Assembly: GCA_013115135.1 (NCBI GenBank)
Contig: JABANP010000077.1
Location: 101,237-165,236, forward strand
Origin: Perkinsus olseni
Taxonomy: Eukaryota; Perkinsozoa; Perkinsida; Perkinsidae
Length of the DNA stretch: 64,000 bases
Direction of reading: 5' to 3'
The notes beneath the pieces were generated by a model, which was not told the origin of the DNA, ran no database searches, and saw only the letters and a program-made list of their open reading frames with translations. The position numbers and the translations under genes were made by a program. How positions within the stretch are numbered: the stretch's first letter is position 1; each line of letters begins with the position of its first letter. Shown one piece after another: positions 44,631-58,358 of the stretch.

Positions 44631-45647
44631 CTACGACACCGCTACCTTTCCCTTCGGATACTGTCTACCGAGGACCGTGGCACGCTCCTTCAGTTTCGCG
44701 TTCAGCTCGAGACCATGATCGCAGACGTTCTCCACCTGCAGCATGTTGATGTTGCTGAGCCCGTCTATACGCTCAACCAGGAAGTGATTGAGGCGACTGA
44801 AGTACTCATCCATGAGGAGGCTCGAGCTGGCCAGTCTGACCCCCTCGAATTGGTCCAGGTTGTATTGCCAGTGCGCCTCGTTGGTGAGAAATTTGGACCC
44901 ATTAGGCGTCAGTTGTGACACCGCCTGTATCGAGTTGAGGAAGTCCTCCACCTTCTCGGAAGGGCGACTTGAGTCGAATGCCGTGTAGCAGTGCACCGAC
45001 CACGCCCCACTGGAGTCTGTCGAATGGCAGTGACTACCGCCATGGTCCTCACCACAGTCCCTCTCGTAGACGAAAACATGGCCACCTACGGGTGTCCTCG
45101 AGAGCTCCTTTGCACCTCCGACGGTCATTCCATCTAGCCGACTACAAGGAACACCGGGGCTCCCGAGGGACTCCATCAGCTTCAACTCGGACAGGATAGG
45201 TGGAACCCTAGCCTTACACTCGGCCGTGTCCGGCCCGTACAACCCTAGACGAACGAAGATGATCTCATCAGGGTTCTCTTGCGCCCATCTCATGGCGTCT
45301 TCCAGGACCGACTTTAACGGCACATGGACGACTTGGAGCCCATGGTGGACGACCACATCCTCGCCAACGCAGGCTGGCCGCAGGTCGAAGGCTCGAGCCC
45401 CACAGCTGAGCTGCTGGTAGAGGTTGCCGACTTGGTTCTTGCTACACCGATGAATGATCTCACTGCTGTTCTCGAGGTAGCCCATGGCGGCGTCGTGGGT
45501 CATGAGCTGAAAAGGCGTCAGTGGGCCTGGACAGGGGCTCGAGGGCTCACTATGGGGTAGTAGTTGAGAGGGATGTCGTCCACTCCCGCCCGTACGGCAA
45601 GGACCGTCACGCAGACGATAAGTGTGCTAGGACGACGAAACATCATG
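44631..45647 (-). CDS. secreted PLC-like phosphodiesterase, paralog A
   Basis: Exon 1 (45647-45551) encodes a signal peptide (MMFRRPSTLIVCVTVLAVRA) and DDIPLNYYPI. A 44-nt intron leads to exon 2 (45506-44631). Motifs: LMTHDAAMGYL (His 1), SCGARAFDLRPACVG, VVHHGLQVVHVPLKS (His 2), RLDGMTVGGAKEL, AHWQYNLDQF, SSLLMDEYFSRLNHF and NMLQVENVCDHGLEL. This is the secreted PLC-like phosphodiesterase family seen in oomycetes, fungi and alveolates. About 323 residues and fully in frame. The Cys-rich middle (CGEDHGGSHCHSTD) suggests disulfides, consistent with secretion. Likely source or sister of paralog B by tandem duplication. Confidence 0.85.
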
Positions 45648-45812
45648 AGGAAGCTGAAGCCCCTGCGTAGCCCCCAATGTACTGCAGAACTCGACACAGC
45701 GACGGAGTACTCAGAGAATCCTACGATGATCACAGCGAGAGCCGAGCATCGATGAGATCAGTAGAGACGGTCTGCTAAACAATCATAGTTTTGAAAAACA
45801 ATATCTCGGAGC

Positions 45813-48003
<2,191 letters not shown>

Positions 48004-48680
48004 CGTGAGCAAACACAAGCTACTCTAGAGAGAACTACTCTGAGTCAGCTGTAACGGATAAAGAGGATACCCTGCTCGCGGCTAGTGAGGGTATCAAAGT
48101 AAGCCTCGACGACACAAAGGCTGTCTACTATCACCGAGCAGTAAGATTCGAGAAAAGATATTCTGTCCTCTCCTGGGTGTACTACTAACCCAACAACAAC
48201 ATCAATGAGACTAAGACTGTTGTTCTTTTTGTTGTTTTTATTGCAGTACATGCTCCACAGTGGTTACTGCTGCTACTGCTGTACTCGCCAAATATGGTTG
48301 CAGGTAATTGGTCCAATCTACAGGCCGTTCGCGGAGGAATGGTATGAGCGCTCAATCAACAATGCATAATGGACTATCATGCCCTCATCGTCGCCGTGAT
48401 CATCCGGCAGAAGACGACCACGACGATGAGGACGACGAGGAGGAGGAGATGCAGCAGCGCCGCAGCAGACGGATCGCCTCAGCCATGTGGTCCTGATCCT
48501 CACTGAACACGGCTTGGCAGGCTGCAGTCTCAGGTGACCTGAATGGATACAGCACTGGTCATACCGTAGCTACTCCCCAGCCACCTACACTTCACGAGGG
48601 ACATAGTCATCCTCGTCCGGTGAGTACATTATAGTAGACCTGTCGCAAGTTCATCGCTACCTTCGCTCCGCCATCCCGTC
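48004..48680. other. intergenic region
   Basis: 677 bases between two minus-strand genes, no supported coding sequence. It should include the PGM promoter. It contains a GAC/GAG-rich purine tract at 48405-48450. Confidence 0.45.
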
Positions 48681-51177
48681 TCACATGCTGTCACTGCTCT
48701 CGCCGGTGTTCTCCCCACGTCTCCTTTGACCCTGCGGCTCGCACAGTCTGTATCTTTCCGCCAGCTTCCAGGCAGCTCTGTTGAAGGCTTCATTTCGGGG
48801 TAGCCGATAGAGGCCATTGAACAGCTTCGTCAACGCCCCATAATGTGACGGATCCTTTAATCGAGACAGTATCAGCGCCGTGAGCTTACTGCTCAAGCCA
48901 AAGACATGCGTGATATCCTCGAGACCCTCTACGTCCACCATAGGGATAGGGGACGGCTTCGCGTTTCTTGCATTCTTGCTATTTCTTAAATCTGGTAGCT
49001 CACCCTGCACATCAATGTACTTCATCGTCTTCGGGTTCACCCAGAAGCCGAATGCCCCTTTCGGCAGGTCTCTCAGAGGTATCACCGTAGCCGGGTCCGC
49101 TTGCCCTAGTTGTCCCGGCGACAGAGCTCTTATGATCCCATCGCACATGAAGATACGCTCACCCACAGCCACATCGCGTGCTGCCAGTACTCGGAAGGGG
49201 CCCTCCTTGGCCACTCTCTCGACCGGCATGGCCACAATCTGCACGGCGTCTGTGTCGAACACTGGTGACCGATGGACCTCGCCGTGGTTATGCAGATACC
49301 CATGAAGCAGGGCAGCATGGCCGTAGGAATCAGTGAGGTCCTCATAGACTTCCCCAAACCCCAGGCGTGGTGCTGATTCCCCCTCGCTCGTCCCGCCTCT
49401 TTTTTCCTCCCCTTCCGAGGCTTACTAGCTACTGACGATGTACTGGGCAAGCGGTAGACCGTAAGCTCATCTCGAGCCTTTATCGGCTGCAAGGCCACCA
49501 ACGCCTTCAACCCGAGGCGCATTCCAGGGTCGCCCCTGCTGGGGACTGATAGACCCACGTACAGTTGGGTGTGAGGGACCTGGTCAGGTACCTAGGGTGG
49601 GAAAATGGAGAGCCGCAGGACGTGGGCCGCGGTATCATCACTTCGCCACACCGCCCGAGCTGCAGTCAATAACAACAGTACGCTTTTGTTCCTTCACTGC
49701 CGTCTCCCCTTCCAGCCGGCACAGCAACAGCTTGGCCTCGTGTAGCTCCAAGACACAGTCATCCGAGGCCACCTCCGACATAGCGTTGAACTCAGCCGTG
49801 AGCTCATCACGCAATCCTCTCAGCCTGGCGGTTAAATACGACGCCATCTCCTCCCCAATTTCAGTGCCATATGCCTCCAGTATGCTGCTGAGCCACACAA
49901 TGCACCGGATGCGGCATATGGACGTGGTCGCCGTCGAGGATCCTGCTCGTCTCTCCTGACACACTCCCCATCACCCATAGTCCAAAAGCATGGGGAGGCC
50001 GCCACTCACCACTCGATCCATATCAATGGCCTTCTTCCACCACTTCAAAGCCTGCCGTAGATTGCTTCCGCGTTGGCTTCAACTCCGAGGCTGCCTCAGC
50101 GATAATAAGGTAGCACCAAAGGACCCAGCTGGCGGGCTCTCGGCTGAGACACTGTACGTGTAGGGGCAGGGTGACGATACCACTCCTTCCCCTACTCAAG
50201 GCCTTTGCCTGCTATTTGAAGAGCCTCCCTAGCATTCCTCGCCGCACCTTGCAGCTCTCTGAAGGCCCATTTAATTCGAGCCAGACCAACGAACCAAGGG
50301 AAGCATTTCTGTAATGCTAGGTACACGTCGTTGCAATCTCTCACACCGTCATCGTCCTGCTTCAGAGCGAACGTGTAAGCCTCACAGATCAACCTAAAGC
50401 GGGGACAGACAGAATACGGTCCAAAGGATCTCCCTCCTCCTCCTACTACTACCCAGCATTCAGAAGGCAATCCACCTTCTGCGTCACAGCCCATGCCTTC
50501 GTACACGCCGGCACCTTCTTTTGTCGGCGATCACTTTGCCGCATATCTTCACAGCACTGCGGTTCTGTCGACTCTCAGTATGGCACACTATCATCGTCTC
50601 TCTAATACCATCCAACACCCTAATCACACCACCTCAGCAGACAGCAGTAGACCTCAGCGGGCTGATTACCTGTAGCCGGGGTCGTAGCGCTCCAGTGCCC
50701 CACCCCATTCTCGCGTACCCCAGTCCTGGTTGAGTATATAGCTGGGCAATTTCAACAGGGCATTAGCGGCCTTGATACATCTGCTGTACTCAGCATTGTT
50801 GTAAGTACGGTCCAAGTCCTTCATCAGCCTGTCGAACTTCTCCCTTAACGCCTCCTCGTCCTCCCCGCCGCCTGCCGTCGATGGCGGTGTACCAGTAGTA
50901 GGCTCGCTCGTCTGTGGCTGCGTCTGCTGCTGTCCCGCCTACTACAGCACAGAAATAGCTAGGAAGGAAAGCGTGAGGTGAATGACCCCAACGTACTTAC
51001 CGAACCCTTCGCCAGTTGCTTCCTCAGTCTAGAAGAGCTCTTCAACCCTCGCCGCTGTTGGGCGTCAGACTCGGCAGGCCCAGACCCTCGCCCCGGGCCT
51101 CGGACCTTGGTACGTGGTCGCTTCTTCTCGTTGCCTCCCTCGGCTGATACGTTCCTCCGCTTCGTCGGGCCCTTCAT
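48681..51177 (-). CDS. multi-exon protein with TPR-like and SET-like parts (tentative)
   Basis: Minus-strand exons of one likely gene. Exon 1 from 51177 is basic (MKGPTKRRNVSAEGG, KKRPRTKVRGPGRG), like a nuclear localisation region. Exon 2 (about 50946-50674) reads EALREKFDRLMKDLDRTYNN and CIKAANALLKLPSYILN. Further helical pieces (IKWAFRELQGAARNAREALQ near 50250, LRQALKWWKKAIDMDR near 50020) look like TPRs. The 3' half has LKALVALQPIKARDELTVYR (about 49520) and LTDSYGHAALLHGYLHNHG (about 49310), which resemble the end of a SET domain of the Rubisco-LSMT/SETD type, where the D-S-Y-G Tyr is conserved. The tail ends GENTGESSDSM at 48681. Exon joins are partly unresolved, and methyltransferase activity is only a guess. 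Confidence 0.45.
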
Positions 51178-51292
51178 TGACTAAAACTCACTCAATCTGC
51201 GCAGACGACAGAAGAGCCACGGCCAGAACACAAGGAGACACGGAAATGTATGATCGAAAGATCAGCCTTGAAACATAAAGTTGGATTGGGCC

Positions 51293-52495
51293 TCAGAGGT
51301 ATCCCCGATCATGCATGGCACCGAGGGCTTCGGTGAGGTCTCCGACCACATCATCCGGAGTCAGCTCGCAGCCCAGCTTAGAAAAATCTATCTCACCTGA
51401 ATGTAACGAAGCATGCTGCGGTCCTTGACAGCGCTTAGCTCAATGGGAGGTATACGGACACCGCTCGTCTCGTACCCTTCCTGAGTTTCTCTCTGACCGA
51501 CCCAGTACGGTCCAAAACGAGGGCCTTCCATCCCGCCCCCATAGCACCAGCATAGTCCACGTTCAGTCTGTTACCCAGATGGAGCATCTCACCTGGGCCG
51601 ATATCTCCAACTCCATTGCCAAACATCCGCTGAGCCACGTTAGCCTGGAGGGAGAAGCCATCTCAGTGCTAGACGGCCTGCCGCGGAGCATAGTGGTGAC
51701 AGCGACTTCGATGCGGGTGGAACAGAAAAGGATAATGCCGATAGAGCTACCTTCCTCAAAGCCTCGTCGAATGCAGCAGCACTGGGCTTGAGCAGAGGTG
51801 GGTCATAGTCCGCACCAAGCACGCTGAAGTGGAGGGCCTCATGTAGACCATCACACAAGGGCAGCGTATCATCGATGTAACGCGCATAGGAGTTGTCCAG
51901 CAGGCCAGTTACCAGACCTGAACTACCGTTTGATACCACTGCCAGGGTGAGGGCCAAAGCAGGGCAGGGCATTCTGGACTGAGACGAGTCCCCCAGATGG
52001 AGTGATGGCTCACCAGCTGCCTGGCACTGCTGCAGGAACTCCTTAGCGTCCGGCTGAGCTTGCCAGGTGGTCACCGAGCCAAACTCCGAGAATACGTGTT
52101 GGAAAAAGAGGTCAAACTCATCACCAGACCATCCGGTAGCCTACTACCACGGTGGAGACTGTGGCGGCGAACTGGATCTCTCACCGGCATGCCCGGGGCA
52201 TTCAAGGTCTCAAAAACCGACACCCGCCACCAGTCTTTATAATACTTCAACGCTGAGAATCAGGCATCACTCCCGCCACCCTCGGACGTCGTGGCCTACC
52301 TCCATCCGGTGTCACTCCGAAATTGGGGTACTTCATCTGGGTGGTCTTGAAGCCGTGAGTGTACGCCCGTTTGACCATCTCCTCATCAACCCCGAGGCCA
52401 AACCGTTGCATCGCCGCACAGTATACAGCATGGACTGGACGTCTCAGCTGGATGAGGGTGGGGATGCACTCCACGGTAACGCACTTGACGGGCAT
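51293..52495 (-). CDS. HAD-superfamily protein (HDHD3-like), probably catalytically degenerate
   Basis: Starts MPVKCVTVECIPTLIQLRRP at 52495. The match to HDHD3 includes AYTHGFKTTQMKYPNFG, ALAVVSNGSSGLVTGLL (motif II), PPLLKPSAAAFDEAL (motif III Lys), LHLGNRLNVDYAGAMGAGW (motif IV) and a last exon DDVVGDLTEALGAMHDRGYL ending at 51293. In active HAD hydrolases motif I is DxDxT and motif IV carries GDxxxxD. Here the nucleophile Asp is Glu and the second Asp is Pro (VECIPTL), and motif IV reads GN. The last intron may be as short as 20 nt (51390-51371). A one-base frame change near 51490 is needed before the last exons. It may be a scaffold or pseudoenzyme. Confidence 0.65.
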
Positions 52496-52932
52496 TGCGG
52501 AAAGTAGAATCTTGAGCACCCGCAGCCCACCCAGGATTGATTCCACTAGCAACCCGACTGAAGCTTTCCATGGACAGCAGTAGTGGTCATAAGCATCATC
52601 ATGATAATAATCATCATCACTCACAGCTCACGTTACCCTACTCATCGGAGTAGTGTCAACGATAAAGGACTTCAATTCACCATCACTGCATCCAGCAATC
52701 CCCAATAGAGGACCGACAAACAACAACGATGATGATGAGGACAATGAAGAATGGAATGCTTTCCTGAGCTCTACCCATGCACAAGATGAAGATTAAGATA
52801 CGCATGGCCGCAATAAAGCGGCCGCCATACTACCATCAATGCTTCATCAAGATGTGAGCCCATCGTCTCCAAATTAGAGAGCAGCAGGGAATTAGATTCC
52901 GTTAACGGAATACGAAAAGTAAATGACCATCA
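52496..52932. other. intergenic region
   Basis: About 440 bases without coding signal. Rich in CAT/ATC trinucleotides (52590-52620 and 52925-52940). Confidence 0.45.
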
Positions 52933-55792
52933 TCATCGTCGAGGACGGGGCAATGAGCCCATCAACTCATTCCCGAACCCGGCTGCTGCTGGTAACATTC
53001 TCAGTCTCCTGTGCAACAACCGGTGGCTCATTCTCGAATGCCCGGGCCTGATTGGAAAAAGGCAATCATTTCCGCTAGGACCAATACGCGCCAACTCGAC
53101 CATCTCCATCTCGAGCTCGGCACTGGTCATAGCGTCGGTCGTGAGCAGGAGGTCCTTGATGAGCTTCTCTATCTCTTCCTCACCTTCCCCCACCGGAGTG
53201 GAGGGCGCTTGCTCCACGGGGAAGGCGGAGCCGCGCACGCCAACCTACAACCATCCGCCCGATAACCTCACAGACCTCGGGTAGCGTAGGGCGCTACCTG
53301 GGTAGCAGACAGTTGAGCGGCGATCGGCGGCGGCAAAGGGGAGGAGGCGGAGGTCGGCGGCGAGCTGTGTGGCGGCAGCAGTCGCGGGCAGTACTGGGCG
53401 ATATGGGCCGTAGGGGCCACTCTCATACGGCTGCCGCGCCCTAAGCACAACGCCTGCAACGGCAGCGACGCGGTACAGTGGTGCCCACCCAAGAGTGTCA
53501 TCTCATGCATGGCCCGCCAGGAATATCCTCAACTTCTTCACTTGCAGGACGTCCAAGTAGTAGTCCAACGCTCCCAGTGCCGGATAGGCCTTCTTCCACA
53601 GCTTGCGAACCGACGACACCCTCACTCCGATGGTCTTGCTTCTGACAGCGCACACCCCATGCGGCCTCCAACGACGTCAGCTCTACTGCCTACCGCTTAG
53701 TCTCCACCCTAGCCAGGAGCTTGGGGGTAATCCAAGCCTCGGGGACCTTCGATCCAAGGCCAGCCATGAGAACACTGAGCCTGGCCTTGCGGTAACTGTG
53801 CAACAGTCCCTTCTTAGCGGCCCACCACAGGCGCTATTCTACCTTGTATTATCATCATCATCCTCGTCCTCGCTGGACGACGAGCTAGTGTCACCATCGG
53901 TGGACCCGTCGCTGCTCCCTGCCAAGCTCTTCTCCAACGCCGCCATGTAATCTTCGTTATTCTCCCATCCGCGTGCTTGCTCTGCACAGTGGTCGCGGAT
54001 AGCCTGCCAACCACTCCCGCCTACCACACCTATCCTAACTCCTGTACTCACGCTAGAGAGAAGCCCCTTAAGGTCCTCCTTAGACAACGGCAGTGGCGCT
54101 CCCTTCACAACAGCAGCACTCAGAATCGGGTCGTAGGGCAGCACCTTCTGGGGCAGTTCAACGGGCGAATTGCAGCTCGAAGCGGAGGCATCCGATGAGC
54201 CATCCAATGGGACCTCGAAGCCCGGCGCGCCCTCCATAGGGGCCAGGGACAGGTCCACCAATGCCGATGGGACCTGACCCTCGGAAGTGGACAGCATTGG
54301 TTTCCCCGCTACACTACTTTGAGAGCACTCGACAGCAGAGCGCTAGGAGCGGGAGCAGGCAGTAGACCGTCACCGGGACGAACGGGCGCCTGGACACCGG
54401 GGGGTATACACGAATGCCGCGCGAGGATTCACTACCGGTAAGGGGAGCACCAAGGGGCTCGCAGCAGCAGATGACGATGACACTCCCGCAGCGAGCATGG
54501 GTGCTGCCAACAGATACTGCAAGGGAACATCTCTTGAAGGTTCGGACGAAGCAGGGAGGCCCTACGTTGGACAGGCTCTCACCGAGACTACCCTTGCCGT
54601 CAGTCGGAGGTCCCATTGGAGGTCCAGTCAGAGGCGCGGCCGCCATCTGGGACATCTCTGAGGAGACCAAGTGCGGGCATACACCGAAACCATCAATTGC
54701 TCTTACTGGTCTGTTGAACGATTTGAGCTGGTATCGTGTACTCGGCCTTCACTCTTATGCGGACCTACGGACTAATTCACGCACGATTATAGCCTGGTCC
54801 TCTCACCTCGGGATGAGTTCCCAGCATCTCCAGCTCCTTGCAGGAGAGTATGAAAGGCAGTAGCTTCATTACACCGAACTTGGCACGCATCCCCTTTCAA
54901 GCTGAGTGCCCCTCGGAAGTACCTTGGACCACAACGAACCGGTGGACGGCCAGGCCGCAGACTGAGGTCTACCTATCCCATTCGGCAGAGAACAAGGAGA
55001 GGGCCAAGCCTGGGGAGGGGGTCAGAAGACCCGAAGGAGTTAGATGGCTACTACGGTCGCAGAAGTCTCTGAAAAACCAAGCAGATGGAAACGTTAGAAC
55101 GACCACATTCTTCGACCTACCTGACTACGGCGACGACCAGCTCTCTGAAGAACGATAGGTCCTCGGTGTTGAGGCTGAAGGACTTGTCGCGCACCACCTT
55201 ATTAGCATAGTCGCCAATCACCAAGGGAGGGCATGTATCCGCACCTGTGACCACCTGGAATCGTCATTACCCGTGAGTCCCTCGCTTCTACCTTGGATGC
55301 CCGGCGTCGGCTCCATGACCACCACACCGTTATCAGGGTCGTACGTAGTAGCCTTCTCCATTCCGGGGGTAGGGGCCTTGGGGGAGTCATAAAACTCAAT
55401 CGACGGCTGAGAATGGGAGACTGCCGGTGAAGGGCAGTGGATTTGAGGGACTACCATAATAGCGTCAATGATAGACGACAAGGAGGCGAACTGAGTGCCC
55501 TCTATGATCAGCCACCTCCCTGTACGACGACGGTACTGATGAGGGATCTGCGTGACTCTAATACCCGGTCATCCCAGTGGCCCGTATAACCTACACCAGC
55601 ACCCTCGATCGGGCAGCCCTAGTCAGGTGGCCTCTTACGTTGAGTATCTCCGCCTTTAATAGTCTCGGTGTCAGGGATGCGCTTCGTGGCGGCAGCAGTG
55701 GATCCAGGAACGAACTCGGCGGCCTCGGCATTCAATTTCGAGGCTCCTCCCTCAGCCCTGCTGAGTGGTGAACTATCAGTTGAAACCGTCAT
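52933..55792 (-). CDS. lineage-specific PAM2-motif protein, tandem copy 1
   Basis: Starts MTVSTDSSPLSRAEGGAS at 55792 and immediately carries SKLNAEAAEFVPGS, a textbook PAM2 motif (L-N-x2-A-x2-F-x-P) that binds the MLLE domain of poly(A)-binding protein. Following exons read GIRVTQIPHQYRRRTGRW, SLSSIIDAIMVV, LVIGDYANKVVRDKSF, TEDLSFFRELVVAVVR, GVMKLLPFILSCKELEMLGT, LSKEDLKGLLSSVSTG, CAEQARGWENNEDYMAALEK, an acidic Ser/Asp tail (SSSSSEDEDDDD), and RSKTIGVRVSSVRKLWKKAY. The same blocks in the same order occur in copy 2 at 58-62 kb. Exon borders and the 3' end are approximate. Beyond PAM2 the domains are not recognised. A role in mRNA control is an inference. Confidence 0.6.
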
Positions 55793-56809
55793 AGTGGTAT
55801 CTTAGGTCGAACCGTGTACTCTACGGATCAGCAGATTCTAGCGAGGCCTACCTCTGTATTAGTAATAGACCTGTAAGAATAATGGCTTGTTGCTTGCCGC
55901 AGCAGCAACGGTGTTGTAATAATAAAGTTAACTGCAAAGTAGCACGGCCGATATCAACTGAGGCTGCTCCAACTCGCCCACTCCGAGTCAAATGCTATTG
56001 AAGAGGAGATCGTCTTGACGCTCTCTAGAGGTACCACACACATCCGCTCGGCTACTACTGACGGCTCCTTGCACGGCACCTTGCCGGTCGCCAGCCAACA
56101 GCCGCAAGCCAAAAGAACGTGGCCTTTTCATGCACTTTGCATGAAAGCTCTCGGCGTGTCTCAAATGATCCGGGTTCAATCCCCGCGGCCGGCACTTTTT
56201 CCTTCCGACTACTTATTGAACGCAACAGGTGGCACGAATGCGAGAAAAGGGATTCCTAGCCTCGACGATGATGATGTTGCCGATATTAACAATAACAGTA
56301 CTTCCCCACCATATGCAGTAGGAGAAGCGAAACCCATCAGAAGCAGCAGTAACAAGTAGCACTCGCAATAGCATCATCATCACCCAGGGAGTCATTATCA
56401 TTGACCCACGGCATCCTTCAAGGGACCCACACAACCACATGGTGGCAGTGGCAGAGCCCACAATGAGAGTGGTAACATGGTGATACTGTTGCTAAGATGG
56501 AAGTGACGATGCTGACACCACAGCACCTTCTACACTGACGTTGATAGTAAGAACTATCCCCCAGTGTACAGCAGGTGCAGAGGTATTAACATCATTTTTT
56601 CTTTTATTATTATTCTTATGACTATCGTTAAGATATTGTTTCACGACGATGGAGCAGTAGTTTGGTAATAGTAGTGGAGATAGTAGTAAGTCAGCAGTAC
56701 GACTGAGTGATTCCAATCTGCAACCACAATAACAACAACAACCATCAACATCCACAACGTGACTTCCTTCAATAGGAAGAGGAAAATGCTTAATTTGAGA
56801 ATGGAGACC
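55793..56809. other. intergenic region with Pol III-like element
   Basis: About 1 kb between minus-strand genes. AT-rich trinucleotide stretches (ATC/AAT) at 56250-56400 and 56580-56720. It contains the tRNA-like element at 56083-56194. No supported protein-coding region. Confidence 0.45.
56083..56194 (+). ncRNA. candidate tRNA-like Pol III transcript
   Basis: The ends pair as a 7-bp acceptor-like stem (GCCGGTC with GGCCGGC). A T-arm/B-box GGTTCAATCC precedes the 3' strand, followed by A and then a TTTTT terminator at 56196-56200. In the middle is a 9-bp hairpin (TTTCATGCA/TGCATGAAA). I cannot draw a normal D-arm or anticodon arm, and the length is 112 bases. It may be a tRNA with an unusual intron, a tRNA-derived SINE or another Pol III RNA. 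Confidence 0.35.
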
Positions 56810-57565
56810 TCATATGGCCGTGAGTGACTTGTGGAGCTCTTCGGGATCCTTCCAGATAGATGTCACCTCCTGGGCAGCAGCAGCAGCAGCATCGCTAGTC
56901 GTAGCAGTACCGCGGACAGCCTCTCGAGCATACAGACAACCCATCATATCATTGCCCGCTGTGGCCGAGTCCAAAGCAGTCTGCGTTTCGTTAGAAGGAG
57001 ATGCCCCGAAAGGTGTAACCCTCGTCGGGGGCGTATCAACTTCATCCAGGAGCCCCTCAACCGACAGCATAGGGGACTGAGGAGAAGATTCACTTATCCC
57101 ACAATCGACACTGTACCGCTGCCTTACCTGCTGCAAGAAGCTGTTGCTATTGTCAGTATTATTGATATCAGAGTAGCCATAGAGATCGTACGGATTAGTA
57201 CCAGCGGAGACGGTATTGGTGACCCCATCACAAGGCAACGACAAGAGTTCAAGGAGGGCGTCCGCGTCGGTAGTATAAGATGCTTGCTGAGTTGCAGGTG
57301 GTGCATCACTGCCGTACAGACCGGCTATGGCAGCTGGTATGAAATCAGCGTTACTGTTGGTTGCTGTCAAGTGCGGTGCAAATATTCCCTTCGATGCTGG
57401 GGTCGCCCTCGAGGAAGAGGAGCTACAAGCCGAAGTGCCAGACTGATCAGCATCCGGACTCATCCCAACCGGGGACTGAAACAGAGGGCAATCCGTCAGA
57501 AAGGTGGAGTGTCTACAATTGCATTCAAGTACTGTCCCGAGGAATGCGCAGACACTTGTAGCCAC
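56810..57565 (-). CDS. hypothetical Ser/Thr/Ala-rich protein
   Basis: A 251-codon open frame from 57565 ending QEVTSIWKDPEELHKSLTAI at 56810. The composition is Ser/Thr/Asn/Ala-rich with a poly-Ala run and short conserved-looking pieces (LLELLSLPCDGV, QQVRQRYSVDCG, SVEGLLDEVD). No domain recognised. It lies between the two PAM2-family copies and could be an exon of that locus or an independent gene. No signal peptide is obvious. Confidence 0.45.
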   Translation of the reverse strand: MATSVCAFLGTVLECNCRHSTFLTDCPLFQSPVGMSPDADQSGTSACSSSSSRATPASKGIFAPHLTATNSNADFIPAAIAGLYGSDAPPATQQASYTTDADALLELLSLPCDGVTNTVSAGTNPYDLYGYSDINNTDNSNSFLQQVRQRYSVDCGISESSPQSPMLSVEGLLDEVDTPPTRVTPFGASPSNETQTALDSATAGNDMMGCLYAREAVRGTATTSDAAAAAAQEVTSIWKDPEELHKSLTAI

Positions 57566-58358
57566 TCTCTACTGCAAACCAGACGAACAGTAAAAAGATC
57601 ATCATGCCGTATACTACACGTTTCAATTTTTCAAGAGAAGGCCGCACCATTTTCGTCCCAAGCTGATAGGCAACCCTCGTACGGAATTGGGAATTACAGT
57701 GAAATTAGATCTTCATTTCAAGGGTCAGGATGATTGAGATGATGCACCAGGATCCAGACACACTAATCTTGATTCGTGGTGTTAAAGATACCGAGCACGA
57801 GGTTGCTTAACTGCATCTTGAAATTATCAGGTTTACATAGAGCACTCCAAATTGAAGTTTCCACTGTTAAGATCACGAAAAAAGATACTCAAATTGATTC
57901 CACATCCTTCCTGAGGCGACAACGGTGTGTAGCGAGAACTGCATATACTGCCCGCTCATTCTGCGGTGAGAGTTACTATCGATACACTCGGTGACGGCGA
58001 CGCGCCTTAGTACCTCAACAGCACTAGGAAGGAGATCATCCGCCAGACAAATTGGGGTCTTAGTCGAGCCTTGCTGCTGCTGTTGAAGTTGCTGTTGTTG
58101 TTTCATTGGTGTGGGCAACGGCACCGTCTCAGGAGTAATGATCGATGGCCTAGTATCCACAGTCTTCGGTGATGACAATGACGCCTGAGCAACTTTAAAT
58201 CCACTCGAATGACGACAGCATCGATGCTGCTACCTTCTTGCCGACCCGGCATCTCATGCAGACGCCATGACCGAAGACTCTCAGGCCAGGGCAAGTGTGG
58301 ATGAGACGACTCGCCTACGGGAAATCACCAGTGATGAGCACCCCTCAAGTCGCGCATC
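57566..58358. other. mostly unassigned stretch
   Basis: No supported gene. A CTG/TTG-rich run at 58070-58105 would encode poly-Gln on the minus strand (PTPMKQQQQLQQQQQGST), possibly a 3' exon of the copy-2 gene. Confidence 0.35.

Noticed and set aside
57320..57352. PAM2-like TNSNADFIP in the 251-codon minus-strand frame
   Set aside because: Spacing between the Ala and Phe is one residue short of the PAM2 consensus and the first Leu is missing.
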